Shown here: piece after piece, positions 1-7,353 of the stretch
Position numbering within the stretch: position 1 is the stretch's first letter
Layout of the letters: every line of letters starts with the position of its first letter
NCBI GenBank assembly: GCA_964422725.1
Contig: CAYRCC010000052.1
Location: 1 to 11,716, forward strand
Length of the DNA stretch: 11,716 nucleotides
Source: CAKSNH01 sp964422725
GTDB lineage: Bacteria > Bacillota > Clostridia > UBA1381
Direction: 5' to 3'
Position numbers and translations under genes: made by a program
The notes under the pieces: model-generated
Told to the model about the DNA's origin: nothing
The model's input: the letters and a program-made list of their open reading frames with translations, nothing else
Databases searched by the model: none

Positions 1-8
1 ACAGACAA

Positions 9-53
9 AAATTAAACCTCAAAAACCACGTTATTATGCGGTTTTTGAGGTTT
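9..53 (-). terminator. Intrinsic terminator of guaA
   Basis: A perfect 14-bp inverted repeat pairs 14-27 with 40-53 around a 12-nt loop. Read on the minus strand, it begins 7 nt past the guaA stop and is followed by a U-rich stretch (AATTTTTG), the classic layout of a Rho-independent terminator. On the plus strand the stem is also followed by TTTTG-type sequence (overlapping the stem end), so it may work in both directions and also end a gene left of the window. Confidence 0.85.
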
Positions 54-60
54 TGTTTCG

Positions 61-1590
61 TTATTCCCACTCAATCGTAGCCGGAGGTTTGGATGTAATA
101 TCATAAACTATGCGATTAACGTGCTTGACTTCATTTATAATTCTGTTGGACACCTTTTCAAGAACATCGTATGGTATTTTTGCCCAATCAGCTGTCATAA
201 AATCGGTCGTGGTAACGGCGCGGAGTGCAAGCGTATAATCGTAAGTTCTGCCGTCGCCCATAACACCAACACTGCGCATATTCGTGATAACCGCAAAATA
301 TTGGTTAAACTCCCTGTCCAGTCCGGCAGCGGCAATTTCTTCTCTGAAAATCGCATCCGCCTCACGAAGAATTTCCAACTTTTCCTCTGTAACGGCACCA
401 ATCACGCGCACCGCCAGTCCAGGCCCTGGAAACGGCTGACGCCATACGAATTTTTCCGGAAGTCCAAGTTCTATGCCCAGCCGGCGCACCTCGTCTTTAA
501 ATAAATCGCGCAGCGGTTCGATAATTTCTTTAAAATCAATACATTCCGGCAAACCGCCTACATTGTGGTGACTTTTAATTACAGCCGCCTCTCCCGCACC
601 GCTTTCTATAACGTCGGGATAAATCGTTCCCTGTACAAGAAAATCCACTTTGCCAATCTTTTTTGCTTCCGCCTCAAATACACGTATAAATTCTTCACCT
701 ATTATTTTGCGTTTCTTTTCCGGTTCATCGACTCCCGAAAGCCTGCTCAAAAATTGATTTTGCGCATTAGCCCTTACAAGATTTATATCAAATTGATTTC
801 GGAAAAGCTTTTCGACCTCGTCCCCTTCGTTTTTTCTGAGCAACCCGTTGTCCACAAAAACACACGTAAGCTGCTTTCCGACTGCCTTATGCAGCATAAC
901 TGCCGCAACCGATGAGTCAACTCCGCCCGAAAGCGCACAAAGAACTTTACCGCTGCCTATTTTTTCTCTTAAAGCCGCAATCGATTTTTCCGCAAAATCA
1001 CTCATACGCCAATCACCGCTGCAACCGCACACCTTATACAAAAAATTGTGCAGCATCTTTATACCGTCCGGCGTGTGCTTTACCTCCGGATGAAACTGCA
1101 CGCCGTACAATTTCTTTTCGACATTCTCATATGCCGCAACAGGACAACTGTCGGTATATGCGGTTACGTTAAAACCGGCGGGAAGTTTTTCGATGTAATC
1201 GGTATGACTCATCCAGACAAAATTATTCTCCGCTCCCTCAAACAACGCACTGCCTTTTATCGTCATTTCGATTTTTCCGTATTCACGCTTATCAGCCGCT
1301 TTGACATTTCCGCCGAGCAAATGCGCCATAAGCTGACTTCCGTAACAAATACCCAGAATTGGTATCCCAAGCTCAAAAATTTCACAGCTGTACACCGGCG
1401 CGCCGGCTTCATACACGCTGTTCGGACCACCGGTAAAAATGATTCCTTTCGGATTTTTGAATTTTATTTTCTCTATATCGGTTTTATAAGGCAAAACCTC
1501 ACAGTACACACCGCACTCACGTACACGCCGCGCTATAAGCTGATTATACTGTCCTCCGAAGTCCAAAACAATAATTGTTTCGTTATTCAT
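61..1590 (-). CDS. guaA: GMP synthase (glutamine-hydrolysing)
   Basis: Cytosolic enzyme that aminates XMP to GMP with ATP and glutamine, the last step of guanine nucleotide synthesis. The 509-aa product has the usual length and two-part build. The N-terminal class I glutamine amidotransferase domain (about 1-190) has nucleophile Cys82 in GICYGSQ and the His167/Glu169 pair in VQFHPEV. The ATP pyrophosphatase domain has its P-loop SGGVDSS at 221-227. The C-terminal dimerisation domain begins near RQPFPGPGL (384-392) and ends in the family-typical KPPATIEWE. The residue three after the nucleophile is Ser where Met is more usual, a mild variation. The frame is open for 55 codons further upstream, but the start at 1590 is preferred: GGAGG (1598-1602) lies 7 nt before it, the family begins at this point, and the predicted transcript starts only about 26 nt upstream. 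It stands alone between its own promoter and terminator. No purine riboswitch fits in so short a leader. Confidence 0.97.
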   Translation of the reverse strand: MNNETIIVLDFGGQYNQLIARRVRECGVYCEVLPYKTDIEKIKFKNPKGIIFTGGPNSVYEAGAPVYSCEIFELGIPILGICYGSQLMAHLLGGNVKAADKREYGKIEMTIKGSALFEGAENNFVWMSHTDYIEKLPAGFNVTAYTDSCPVAAYENVEKKLYGVQFHPEVKHTPDGIKMLHNFLYKVCGCSGDWRMSDFAEKSIAALREKIGSGKVLCALSGGVDSSVAAVMLHKAVGKQLTCVFVDNGLLRKNEGDEVEKLFRNQFDINLVRANAQNQFLSRLSGVDEPEKKRKIIGEEFIRVFEAEAKKIGKVDFLVQGTIYPDVIESGAGEAAVIKSHHNVGGLPECIDFKEIIEPLRDLFKDEVRRLGIELGLPEKFVWRQPFPGPGLAVRVIGAVTEEKLEILREADAIFREEIAAAGLDREFNQYFAVITNMRSVGVMGDGRTYDYTLALRAVTTTDFMTADWAKIPYDVLEKVSNRIINEVKHVNRIVYDITSKPPATIEWE

Positions 1591-1622
1591 ACTCCAACCT
1601 CCGTTATATAGTTTACAATATA

Positions 1623-1651
1623 AATATAACACGAAAATGAAATAAATACAA
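1623..1651 (-). promoter_or_regulatory. Predicted sigma-A promoter of guaA
   Basis: On the minus strand, TTGTAT (1646-1651) and TATATT (1623-1628) are separated by exactly 17 nt, a good match to the housekeeping -35/-10 pattern. The start of transcription would be near 1616, giving a leader of about 26 nt with the guaA ribosome site. The region is AT-rich, so chance matches are possible. Confidence 0.5.
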
Positions 1652-1845
1652 TTCTTTTCAAGAAAATGTAAAGGTATAAATTTTAATCGCAAAAATAATA
1701 CTTTTTTGTACATATTTACACAGAAACATAGAAAATTGCTGTTATGTATTACCATAAATCGGTACTTTTCACATCAATACGGTATATAAAACCTAGATTT
1801 TGGAAAAGATTTCTGTGTAATTCTTTACAGAAGGGCGGATAAATT

Positions 1846-2844
1846 ATGACGGAAAGCAAATTTTTCAAAATAGGACTCAGCATTTTGGTTTTCATTATTT
1901 CGATTGCGCTTGTTATATCTGCAGTCGGCAATGAAAAAAAGGAGGCTTTTGTAAGCGATGAAAAAGAAAAAACAATTTCAGAAACGGCACAGGCGGTTGT
2001 CGGAGTATCGTCATGCGGTATCGACGACGGAGTGCGCAATATAGGAGCCGGAATAGCGGTTGACGATGACGGATATATACTGACTTGCAACAGCATAATC
2101 GGCAGTATGCACAGTGATATCGAGGTGACCCTAAACAGCGGAAGAAAGGTTGCCGCAAGACCGGTGTGGAAAAATGAAGTATTGGATATAGCCTTGATAA
2201 AAACGGAGGAAAAAAACGAAAAGACAGCAGTAATAGGTGATGCGAAAAACCTAACCCTCGGCGACAGAGTATATACACTGGGTGTATCATTGGGCGGACA
2301 ATTCCAAAGCTGTGCCGCCGAGGGTATTGTAAGCGGAATGTACCGTACAATCGCAAGCGAGTCGGACGGCGAAAGTGTGCTGTTAGAGGACTTGATACAA
2401 ACCGATGCTGATATTACGGTAAACAACCGCGGAGGAGCACTCGTAAACGAAAACGGCGAAGTTGTGGGAATAATTATTATAAAGGACGGAAAAGGCTTTG
2501 CTGTCCCAGTTAATATGGCGGCACCTGTTGTAAAAATGCTTTCAGACGGCGCGTATATCCGCGAACGGGATTTGGGAATATATTGCTACGACTATAATAT
2601 GATGTGTTACCTCAGCCAAAATTTTGACCGTGAAATAGGAGTGACGGCGGCATATCTGACGGACGGAAAACCCGCACAAAAGAGCGGAATAATTCTCGGA
2701 GATGTGATAACCGGTGTCAACGGAAGGTCAATCAGAACAATGCTTGAGTTTTACGAGGAAATTAATTCCGCAGCACCGGACGATGATATTGTATTTAATA
2801 TTGCGAGAGAGGGAAAAAGAATGAAGATAAAAATCGAAATCTAA
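1846..2844 (+). CDS. HtrA/DegP-like membrane protein with PDZ domain, catalytic residues replaced (probable pseudoprotease)
   Basis: The 332-aa protein has a single N-terminal membrane anchor (about 8-27), so the rest is probably extracytoplasmic. Residues about 45-235 show the trypsin-like fold of HtrA proteases: GAGIAVDDDGYILT at 67-80, LDIALIKT at 113-120, and IQTDADI leading to GGALVN at 196-201. Residues about 242-332 form a PDZ domain with KSGIILGDVITGVNG at 279-293. The expected catalytic His in the NHV motif is Ser83 (NSI, codon 2092-2094). The expected nucleophile in GNSGG is Arg195 (NNRGG, codon 2428-2430). Only the triad Asp (Asp114) remains. Proteolysis is therefore unlikely, and a binding, scaffold or chaperone role is inferred. 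The frame is intact, so it does not look like a decayed gene. The start at 1846 has a weak ribosome site (AAGGG, 1831-1835). No clear promoter or terminator was found; a possible TTGTAC/TAGAAA pair at 1706/1729 is weak. Confidence 0.88.
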   Translation: MTESKFFKIGLSILVFIISIALVISAVGNEKKEAFVSDEKEKTISETAQAVVGVSSCGIDDGVRNIGAGIAVDDDGYILTCNSIIGSMHSDIEVTLNSGRKVAARPVWKNEVLDIALIKTEEKNEKTAVIGDAKNLTLGDRVYTLGVSLGGQFQSCAAEGIVSGMYRTIASESDGESVLLEDLIQTDADITVNNRGGALVNENGEVVGIIIIKDGKGFAVPVNMAAPVVKMLSDGAYIRERDLGIYCYDYNMMCYLSQNFDREIGVTAAYLTDGKPAQKSGIILGDVITGVNGRSIRTMLEFYEEINSAAPDDDIVFNIAREGKRMKIKIEI

Positions 2845-2946
2845 ATCTGCAGACAAAAGCCGGCTGTCGGCATATTGTCGGTACACCCGTAATCTGAGAA
2901 TTTTGTCGAAACACAACCCAAATATTCAATAATTGACTTAAAACCC

Positions 2947-2975
2947 TTGACACGTCGGCTTATAAACTGTAAAAT
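2947..2975 (+). promoter_or_regulatory. Strong predicted promoter of hisS-aspS
   Basis: A perfect -35 box TTGACA (2947-2952) and a -10 box TAAAAT (2970-2975) are 17 nt apart, the best promoter in the window. Transcription would start near 2982, leaving about 110 nt of leader before the hisS start codon. A TATAAT just downstream (2975-2980) is 22 nt from the -35 box and is less likely to be the one used. Confidence 0.75.
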
Positions 2976-3019
2976 ATAATGGAATATATTAAAAAAATTT
3001 ATGCTTGCTACACAGCTTT

Positions 3020-3066
3020 ATCTCTCATTCACTGAGCGGTATATTTGCTGTTTGGGAGATTTTTTT
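3020..3066 (+). terminator. Terminator-like hairpin in the hisS leader (possible attenuator)
   Basis: Positions 3020-3027 pair with 3053-3060 (8 bp with one G-U pair). An inner small stem joins 3035-3038 with 3046-3049. A run of T follows directly (3060-3066). The hairpin lies between the predicted promoter and the start of hisS, so it would act on hisS itself as conditional termination, or release a small RNA of about 85 nt. The large inner loop makes the stem modest. No T-box consensus and no His-rich leader peptide were found. Confidence 0.45.
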
Positions 3067-3093
3067 GTTAATCCTTTAAGGAGAGTGAATACA

Positions 3094-4347
3094 GTGATTA
3101 CAAAAGCACCAAAAGGTACTAAAGACTTAATGCCTCAGGATACATATAAATGGCAGTATTTAGAGAGCATTTTCGGAGAAATCTGCGCAAATTTCGGATA
3201 CAGGGAGGTACGCACTCCTACCTTTGAACACACTGAGCTTTTTGAACGCGGTGTCGGTGATACCACCGATGTCGTCGAAAAGCAAATGTATACTTTTTCG
3301 GACAAAGCAAACAGAAGTGTTACGCTGCGTCCTGAGGGAACTGCCTCGGCAGTCAGGGCATATTTGGAAAACCATATTTATGACAATCCGCTGCCCGCTA
3401 AATTTTACTATAACATTCCTTGTTTTAGATACGAAAAGCCGGAGGCGGGACGACTCAGAGAATTTCATCAATTCGGAGTCGAGGTGTTCGGCGCATCACA
3501 GCCGAGCATTGATGCGGAAATTATTTCTTTGGCAATAACATTTCTAAAGCGTGCCGGACTTAAAAACCTTGAAGTAAACATAAACAGCATAGGATGTCCG
3601 AAATGCCGCGCGGAGTATAACAGAATTTTGCGCGAATATTTCAGCAAAAGCTACGACAGTCTGTGCGAAACGTGCCGCGGCAGACTTGAAAGAAATCCTC
3701 TGAGAATTTTGGACTGCAAATCTCCTATATGCGGAGAAATGGCCAAAACCGCACCCGTTCTGCTCGATTATATTTGCGACGACTGCCGCGACCATTTTGA
3801 AAGCGTAAAGCAAAGCTTGTCAGACTACGGCATTGCTTATAAAATCGACACGTCAATAGTGCGCGGACTTGACTACTATTCCAAGACGGTTTTTGAAGTG
3901 CTTGCCGATAATATAGGTTCTAAAAGTGCTGTGTGCGGCGGCGGACGTTATGACGGACTGGTTGAGGAACTTGGCGGAGATGCAACTGCCGGAATAGGAT
4001 TCGGACTGGGCATTGAAAGACTTATACTTGCCCTGGAGGCTCAGGGTGTGATTATACCCGATAACAACAGGCTTGATATATTTGTTGCCTCAATCGGTGA
4101 TGCGGCGGCAAAATTTGCGCAGAAGCTGACATATACACTTCGCGAAAACGGTGTCTGCGCCGAATGTGACCATATGAAACGCGGCTTGAAAGCACAAATG
4201 AAATACGCCGATAAGCTGGGAGTCAAATATTCGGTTGTAATCGGTGACAACGAAATTGAGTGCGGTGCGGCGAATGTAAAAAATATGCAGACGTGGGAAA
4301 GTGAAAATGTTAAATTTGAAGATTTGGCAGAATATTTACTTAAATAA
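3094..4347 (+). CDS. hisS: Histidyl-tRNA synthetase
   Basis: Class II aminoacyl-tRNA synthetase that charges tRNA-His in the cytosol. The 417-aa length is typical. The start region KAPKGTKDLMP matches the family's N-terminus. TLRPEGTASAVRAY is at 77-90. Motif 2 is around FRYEKPEAGRLREFHQFG (111-128). The histidine-specific motif RGLDYYS is at 257-263, motif 3 GIGFGLGIERL at 300-310, and the anticodon-binding domain covers about 325-417. Cys pairs at 168/171, 191/194 and 228/231, plus Cys208 and Cys213, lie in the insertion domain, as is usual for bacterial HisRS. The GTG at 3094 is chosen because AAGGAG (3078-3083) lies 10 nt upstream and the family starts here. An ATG at 3001 is in frame but would add 31 unrelated residues over the leader hairpin. 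The stop overlaps the first in-frame ATG of the next gene, so hisS and aspS are cotranscribed. Confidence 0.97.
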   Translation: MITKAPKGTKDLMPQDTYKWQYLESIFGEICANFGYREVRTPTFEHTELFERGVGDTTDVVEKQMYTFSDKANRSVTLRPEGTASAVRAYLENHIYDNPLPAKFYYNIPCFRYEKPEAGRLREFHQFGVEVFGASQPSIDAEIISLAITFLKRAGLKNLEVNINSIGCPKCRAEYNRILREYFSKSYDSLCETCRGRLERNPLRILDCKSPICGEMAKTAPVLLDYICDDCRDHFESVKQSLSDYGIAYKIDTSIVRGLDYYSKTVFEVLADNIGSKSAVCGGGRYDGLVEELGGDATAGIGFGLGIERLILALEAQGVIIPDNNRLDIFVASIGDAAAKFAQKLTYTLRENGVCAECDHMKRGLKAQMKYADKLGVKYSVVIGDNEIECGAANVKNMQTWESENVKFEDLAEYLLK

Positions 4348-4364
4348 TGAAAGGAACAGGTATA

Positions 4365-6161
4365 ATGGAAACATTACAAGGGATTAAACGTACACACAGA
4401 TGTACTGAATTGAGTGAGGCAAATATCGGTGAAAGGGTAACCGTTATGGGTTGGGTTGCGGTTTACCGTCAGCTCGGCGCGCTGACCTTCGTTGATTTAA
4501 GGGACATAAGCGGTATTTTGCAGTTGTCGTTTTCAGAAGAAATTGACAAAACCGCATTTGAAAAAGCGCAGACACTGCGAAATGAGTATGTTATTGCGGC
4601 TGTCGGAGAGGTTGTAAAGCGTTCATCAATCAATCCGAATATGAAAACAGGATTAATAGAGGTTCAGGTAACAGAGCTGAGAATATTGAATACAGCACTG
4701 ACCCCGCCGTTTGCGGTAGAAGAAGATTCAAATGTAAAGGACGAAACAAGATTAAAATATCGCTATCTCGATTTAAGACGTCCGGACGTGCAGAGAAATC
4801 TTATAGTACGTCACAATATCGCAATGGCTGCACGAAAGTATTTTTCGGAAAATCAATTTCTCGAAATCGAAACACCTATGCTCATTAAGAGTTCGCCGGA
4901 AGGCGCAAGAGATTATCTTGTACCGAGCCGTGTACACCCGGGCAAGTTTTATGCTCTTCCGCAGTCACCGCAGCTTTACAAGCAAATTTTGATGGCCTCG
5001 GGAATGGATAGGTATTTCCAGATTGTAAAATGTTTCCGCGACGAGGATTTGCGTGCCGACCGCCAGCCGGAATTTACTCAAATTGACCTTGAAATGTCGT
5101 TTGTCGAGGCAGACGACGTTATGAGTGTTAACGAAAAGTTTATACAGAAAGTATTTAAAGATACTGTAGGATATGATATCGAACTTCCGCTCAGACGTAT
5201 TCCGTACAGAGAGGCTATGGAAAAATACGGTTCGGACAAGCCGGACACACGATTCGCCCTTGAACTTCGGGACGTGTCAGATGTTGTTAAAGGCTGTGGT
5301 TTTAAAGTGTTTGACGGCGCAATCGAAAACGGCGGAAGTGTACGCGGAATCAACATAAAAGGTGCCGGTGCAAAATTCAGCCGTAAGGAAATCGACGCAC
5401 TCGGCGAATATGTAAAAACATACCGTGCAAAGGGATTGGCATGGCTTAATATCGGTGAAAACGAAAACCGTTCGTCGTTTGCAAAATTTCTTTCGGAAGA
5501 TACCACAAACGCAATGATTTCGGCTATGGACGGCGAAGTCGGCGACCTTTTGGTATTCGTGGCGGATAAAAATTCGGTTGTATTTGACTCGTTGGGTGCA
5601 CTGCGCCTGCACGTTGCAAAAAAACTCGGACTTATCAAGGACGGCACTTATGACCTGTTGTGGGTGACGGAATTTCCGCTTTTGGAGTATGACGAAGAAG
5701 AAGGAAGATATACCGCTATGCACCACCCGTTTACAGCACCGATGGACGAGGATATCGAGTATATGGAAACGGACCCGGGAAGAGTCAGAGCGAAAGCGTA
5801 TGATATCGTTATTAACGGCTGTGAGGCAGGCGGCGGCAGTATCAGAATTTATAACGGTGATTTGCAGCAGCGAATGTTTAAACTGCTCGGATTTACTCAG
5901 GAAGATGCGTATGAAAAATTCGGCTACCTCCTTGAAGCATTCAAATACGGTACACCGCCTCACGGCGGTATGGCGTACGGCTTGGACAGATTGGTTATGC
6001 TGCTTACCGGCTGTGACAATATAAGAGATGTTATAGCATTCCCTAAGGTGCAGAACGCGTCCGAACTTATGACAAACGCACCTGATAAGGTTGACCCTAA
6101 ACAGCTTGAGGAACTTTGCATCGAAGTGAATTTTGATGAAAAAACCGACGAACAGGAATAA
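4365..6161 (+). CDS. aspS: Aspartyl-tRNA synthetase
   Basis: Bacterial-type class II synthetase, 598 aa, charging tRNA-Asp in the cytosol. An N-terminal OB-fold anticodon-binding domain covers about 15-110 (TFVDLRD at 41-47). The catalytic core includes FLEIETPMLIKSSPEGARDY (165-184), motif 2 FRDEDLRADRQPEFTQID (224-241) and motif 3 GGMAYGLDRLVMLL (534-547). The GAD insertion domain lies at about 295-425, marking the bacterial form. Sequence alone does not say whether it also charges tRNA-Asn. The start at 4365 is preferred: AAGGA (4351-4355) lies 9 nt upstream and the protein then begins METLQGIKRTHRC, as in the family. An in-frame ATG at 4347 overlaps the hisS stop and would add six residues, but has no good ribosome site. 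It is the second gene of the hisS-aspS operon. Confidence 0.97.
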   Translation: METLQGIKRTHRCTELSEANIGERVTVMGWVAVYRQLGALTFVDLRDISGILQLSFSEEIDKTAFEKAQTLRNEYVIAAVGEVVKRSSINPNMKTGLIEVQVTELRILNTALTPPFAVEEDSNVKDETRLKYRYLDLRRPDVQRNLIVRHNIAMAARKYFSENQFLEIETPMLIKSSPEGARDYLVPSRVHPGKFYALPQSPQLYKQILMASGMDRYFQIVKCFRDEDLRADRQPEFTQIDLEMSFVEADDVMSVNEKFIQKVFKDTVGYDIELPLRRIPYREAMEKYGSDKPDTRFALELRDVSDVVKGCGFKVFDGAIENGGSVRGINIKGAGAKFSRKEIDALGEYVKTYRAKGLAWLNIGENENRSSFAKFLSEDTTNAMISAMDGEVGDLLVFVADKNSVVFDSLGALRLHVAKKLGLIKDGTYDLLWVTEFPLLEYDEEEGRYTAMHHPFTAPMDEDIEYMETDPGRVRAKAYDIVINGCEAGGGSIRIYNGDLQQRMFKLLGFTQEDAYEKFGYLLEAFKYGTPPHGGMAYGLDRLVMLLTGCDNIRDVIAFPKVQNASELMTNAPDKVDPKQLEELCIEVNFDEKTDEQE

Positions 6162-6184
6162 TTGTTCATAAAATGTTAAAAATT

Positions 6185-6213
6185 TTGCCATATGTTTAAC
6201 GTATCGGTATGAT
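6185..6213 (+). promoter_or_regulatory. Predicted promoter of the Gld-like ABC operon
   Basis: TTGCCA (6185-6190) and TATGAT (6208-6213) are 17 nt apart, each one base off consensus. Transcription would start near 6220, right at the foot of the hairpin at 6219-6249, and leave a leader of about 87 nt before the ATPase gene. Confidence 0.55.
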
Positions 6214-6218
6214 AAAAT

Positions 6219-6249
6219 ATCTGCATCGGTGTATGACATCGGTGCAGAT
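6219..6249 (+). other. Hairpin between aspS and the ABC operon (terminator or 5' leader stem)
   Basis: Positions 6219-6230 pair with 6238-6249 (12 bp, two of them G-T) around a 7-nt loop. The sequence after it (TTATATGTATATTTGA-like) is AT-rich but has no proper T run. It may be a weak terminator for hisS-aspS. Because it begins at the predicted start of the next transcript, it may instead protect the 5' end of the ABC operon mRNA. Confidence 0.45.
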
Positions 6250-6306
6250 TTATATGTATATTGATTTAAAATAATGCCTTGCGGCAGAATGGAGCTTGAC
6301 GAATAA

Positions 6307-7353
6307 ATGATTGAGATTTCCCATTTGACAAAATCATACGGAAACAAAAAAGCGGTCGACGACATCTCATTTACCGTAAACCGCGGAGAAATTCTTGGTT
6401 TTCTCGGACCTAACGGTGCCGGAAAATCCACGACAATGAATATTATTACGGGATATATATCGTCCTCATCGGGAAGTGTTAAGGTTGACGGGCACGATAT
6501 ACTCGACGAGCCGAACGAGGTCAAAAAGCGTATCGGTTATCTGCCGGAGATACCGCCGCTGTATACGGATATGACCGTAGAGGAATATCTGGATTTTGTA
6601 TTTGACCTTAAGAAAATAAAAGGCACAGACAAAAAAAGCCATATACAGTCGGTTATGGACACAGTAAAGATTGTCGATGTTAAAAAACGCAGAATTTCCA
6701 ATCTTTCAAAGGGTTACAAGCAAAGAGTCGGACTTGCGCAGGCACTTTTGGGTGATCCCGAGGTTCTTATACTTGACGAACCGACAGTCGGACTTGACCC
6801 TAAGCAGATTATAGAGATAAGAAACGTTATAAAAGAATTGGGCAAGGAACGCACAGTTATTTTGAGTTCGCATATTTTGCCGGAAGTCAGCGCGGTTTGC
6901 GAACGTGTAATTATTATAAATAAGGGCAAATTGGTTGCGGAGGATACTCCGGAAAACTTATCCAAAAGCTTTGTACAAAACAGGAAAATGCAGTTGCGCG
7001 TACTCGGAAGTGAACAAGCAATCCGCGATACGCTCGAAGAGATGACAGCTGTAAACGACATTGTATCTCTCGGACAAAAAGAGGACGGTGCATATGATTT
7101 TGAAATAAGTATTGACAGCTCTGTTGACGAAGAATTTAATAAAAATCTGTTCCTGAGCTTTGCACAGAAACAACTCCCTATTCTTATGCAGAAGGAAATA
7201 GGTGCGTCGCTTGAGGATATATTTATACAGCTTACCAATACCGGCGATAAGGCGCAGGATTCCGATTTGGCGCAAAACAGTGAAGCTGCGGAGGGAATTG
7301 AAGAGGAAATTTCTGAAAAAACGGAGGAAAAATCTGATGAAAGCGATATTTAA
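6307..7353 (+). CDS. GldA-like ABC transporter ATP-binding protein
   Basis: ATPase subunit, 348 aa, expected to drive the ABC-2 permease encoded next. It has Walker A GPNGAGKST (34-42), ABC signature LSKGY followed by KQR (133-140), Walker B VLILDEP with catalytic Glu158 (153-159), D-loop GLDP (162-165) and switch His189. The Q-loop position reads GYLPE, with Glu81 where many ABC proteins have Gln; GYLPE and the LSKGYKQR signature fit the GldA-type group. Residues about 215-305 form an accessory C-terminal domain. The last 35 or so residues are an acidic, low-complexity tail rich in Glu, Asp and Ser, which is unusual. GGAG (6291-6294) lies 12 nt before the ATG, a rather long spacing. The gene's end overlaps the permease start by 17 bp, so the two are probably translationally coupled. 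The substrate is unknown. Confidence 0.93.
   Translation: MIEISHLTKSYGNKKAVDDISFTVNRGEILGFLGPNGAGKSTTMNIITGYISSSSGSVKVDGHDILDEPNEVKKRIGYLPEIPPLYTDMTVEEYLDFVFDLKKIKGTDKKSHIQSVMDTVKIVDVKKRRISNLSKGYKQRVGLAQALLGDPEVLILDEPTVGLDPKQIIEIRNVIKELGKERTVILSSHILPEVSAVCERVIIINKGKLVAEDTPENLSKSFVQNRKMQLRVLGSEQAIRDTLEEMTAVNDIVSLGQKEDGAYDFEISIDSSVDEEFNKNLFLSFAQKQLPILMQKEIGASLEDIFIQLTNTGDKAQDSDLAQNSEAAEGIEEEISEKTEEKSDESDI

Noticed and set aside
1591..1640. Purine riboswitch before guaA
   Set aside because: The predicted leader is about 26 nt, too short for a purine aptamer, and no matching stems are seen.
1591..1755. In-frame N-terminal extension of guaA by 55 codons
   Set aside because: It runs through the predicted promoter and AT-rich spacer, is low-complexity, and does not resemble GMP synthase. 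GGAGG sits properly before the start at 1590.
2858..2875. Small GCCGGC/CGGC inverted repeat after the pseudoprotease gene
   Set aside because: The stem is only about 4 bp and has no T run on the plus strand, so it is not called a terminator.
2979..3035. Short reading frame ending Ile-His-stop in the hisS leader
   Set aside because: Its ATG lies upstream of the predicted transcript start near 2982, it has only one His codon, and no ribosome site.
3001..3093. ATG at 3001 as the hisS start, or a leader peptide from here
   Set aside because: No ribosome site lies before it and the extra residues are not seen in HisRS. The frame has no His codons in this stretch, so it does not look like a His attenuation peptide.
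2976..3093. T-box riboswitch before hisS
   Set aside because: The leader before the terminator-like hairpin is only about 40 nt and lacks the conserved T-box sequence (TGG-ACCGCG type).
5277..6524. Long minus-strand open frame opposite aspS and the start of the ABC ATPase gene
   Set aside because: It is the antisense of strongly recognised genes, spans an intergenic region with a promoter, has no ribosome site noted and no recognisable domain.
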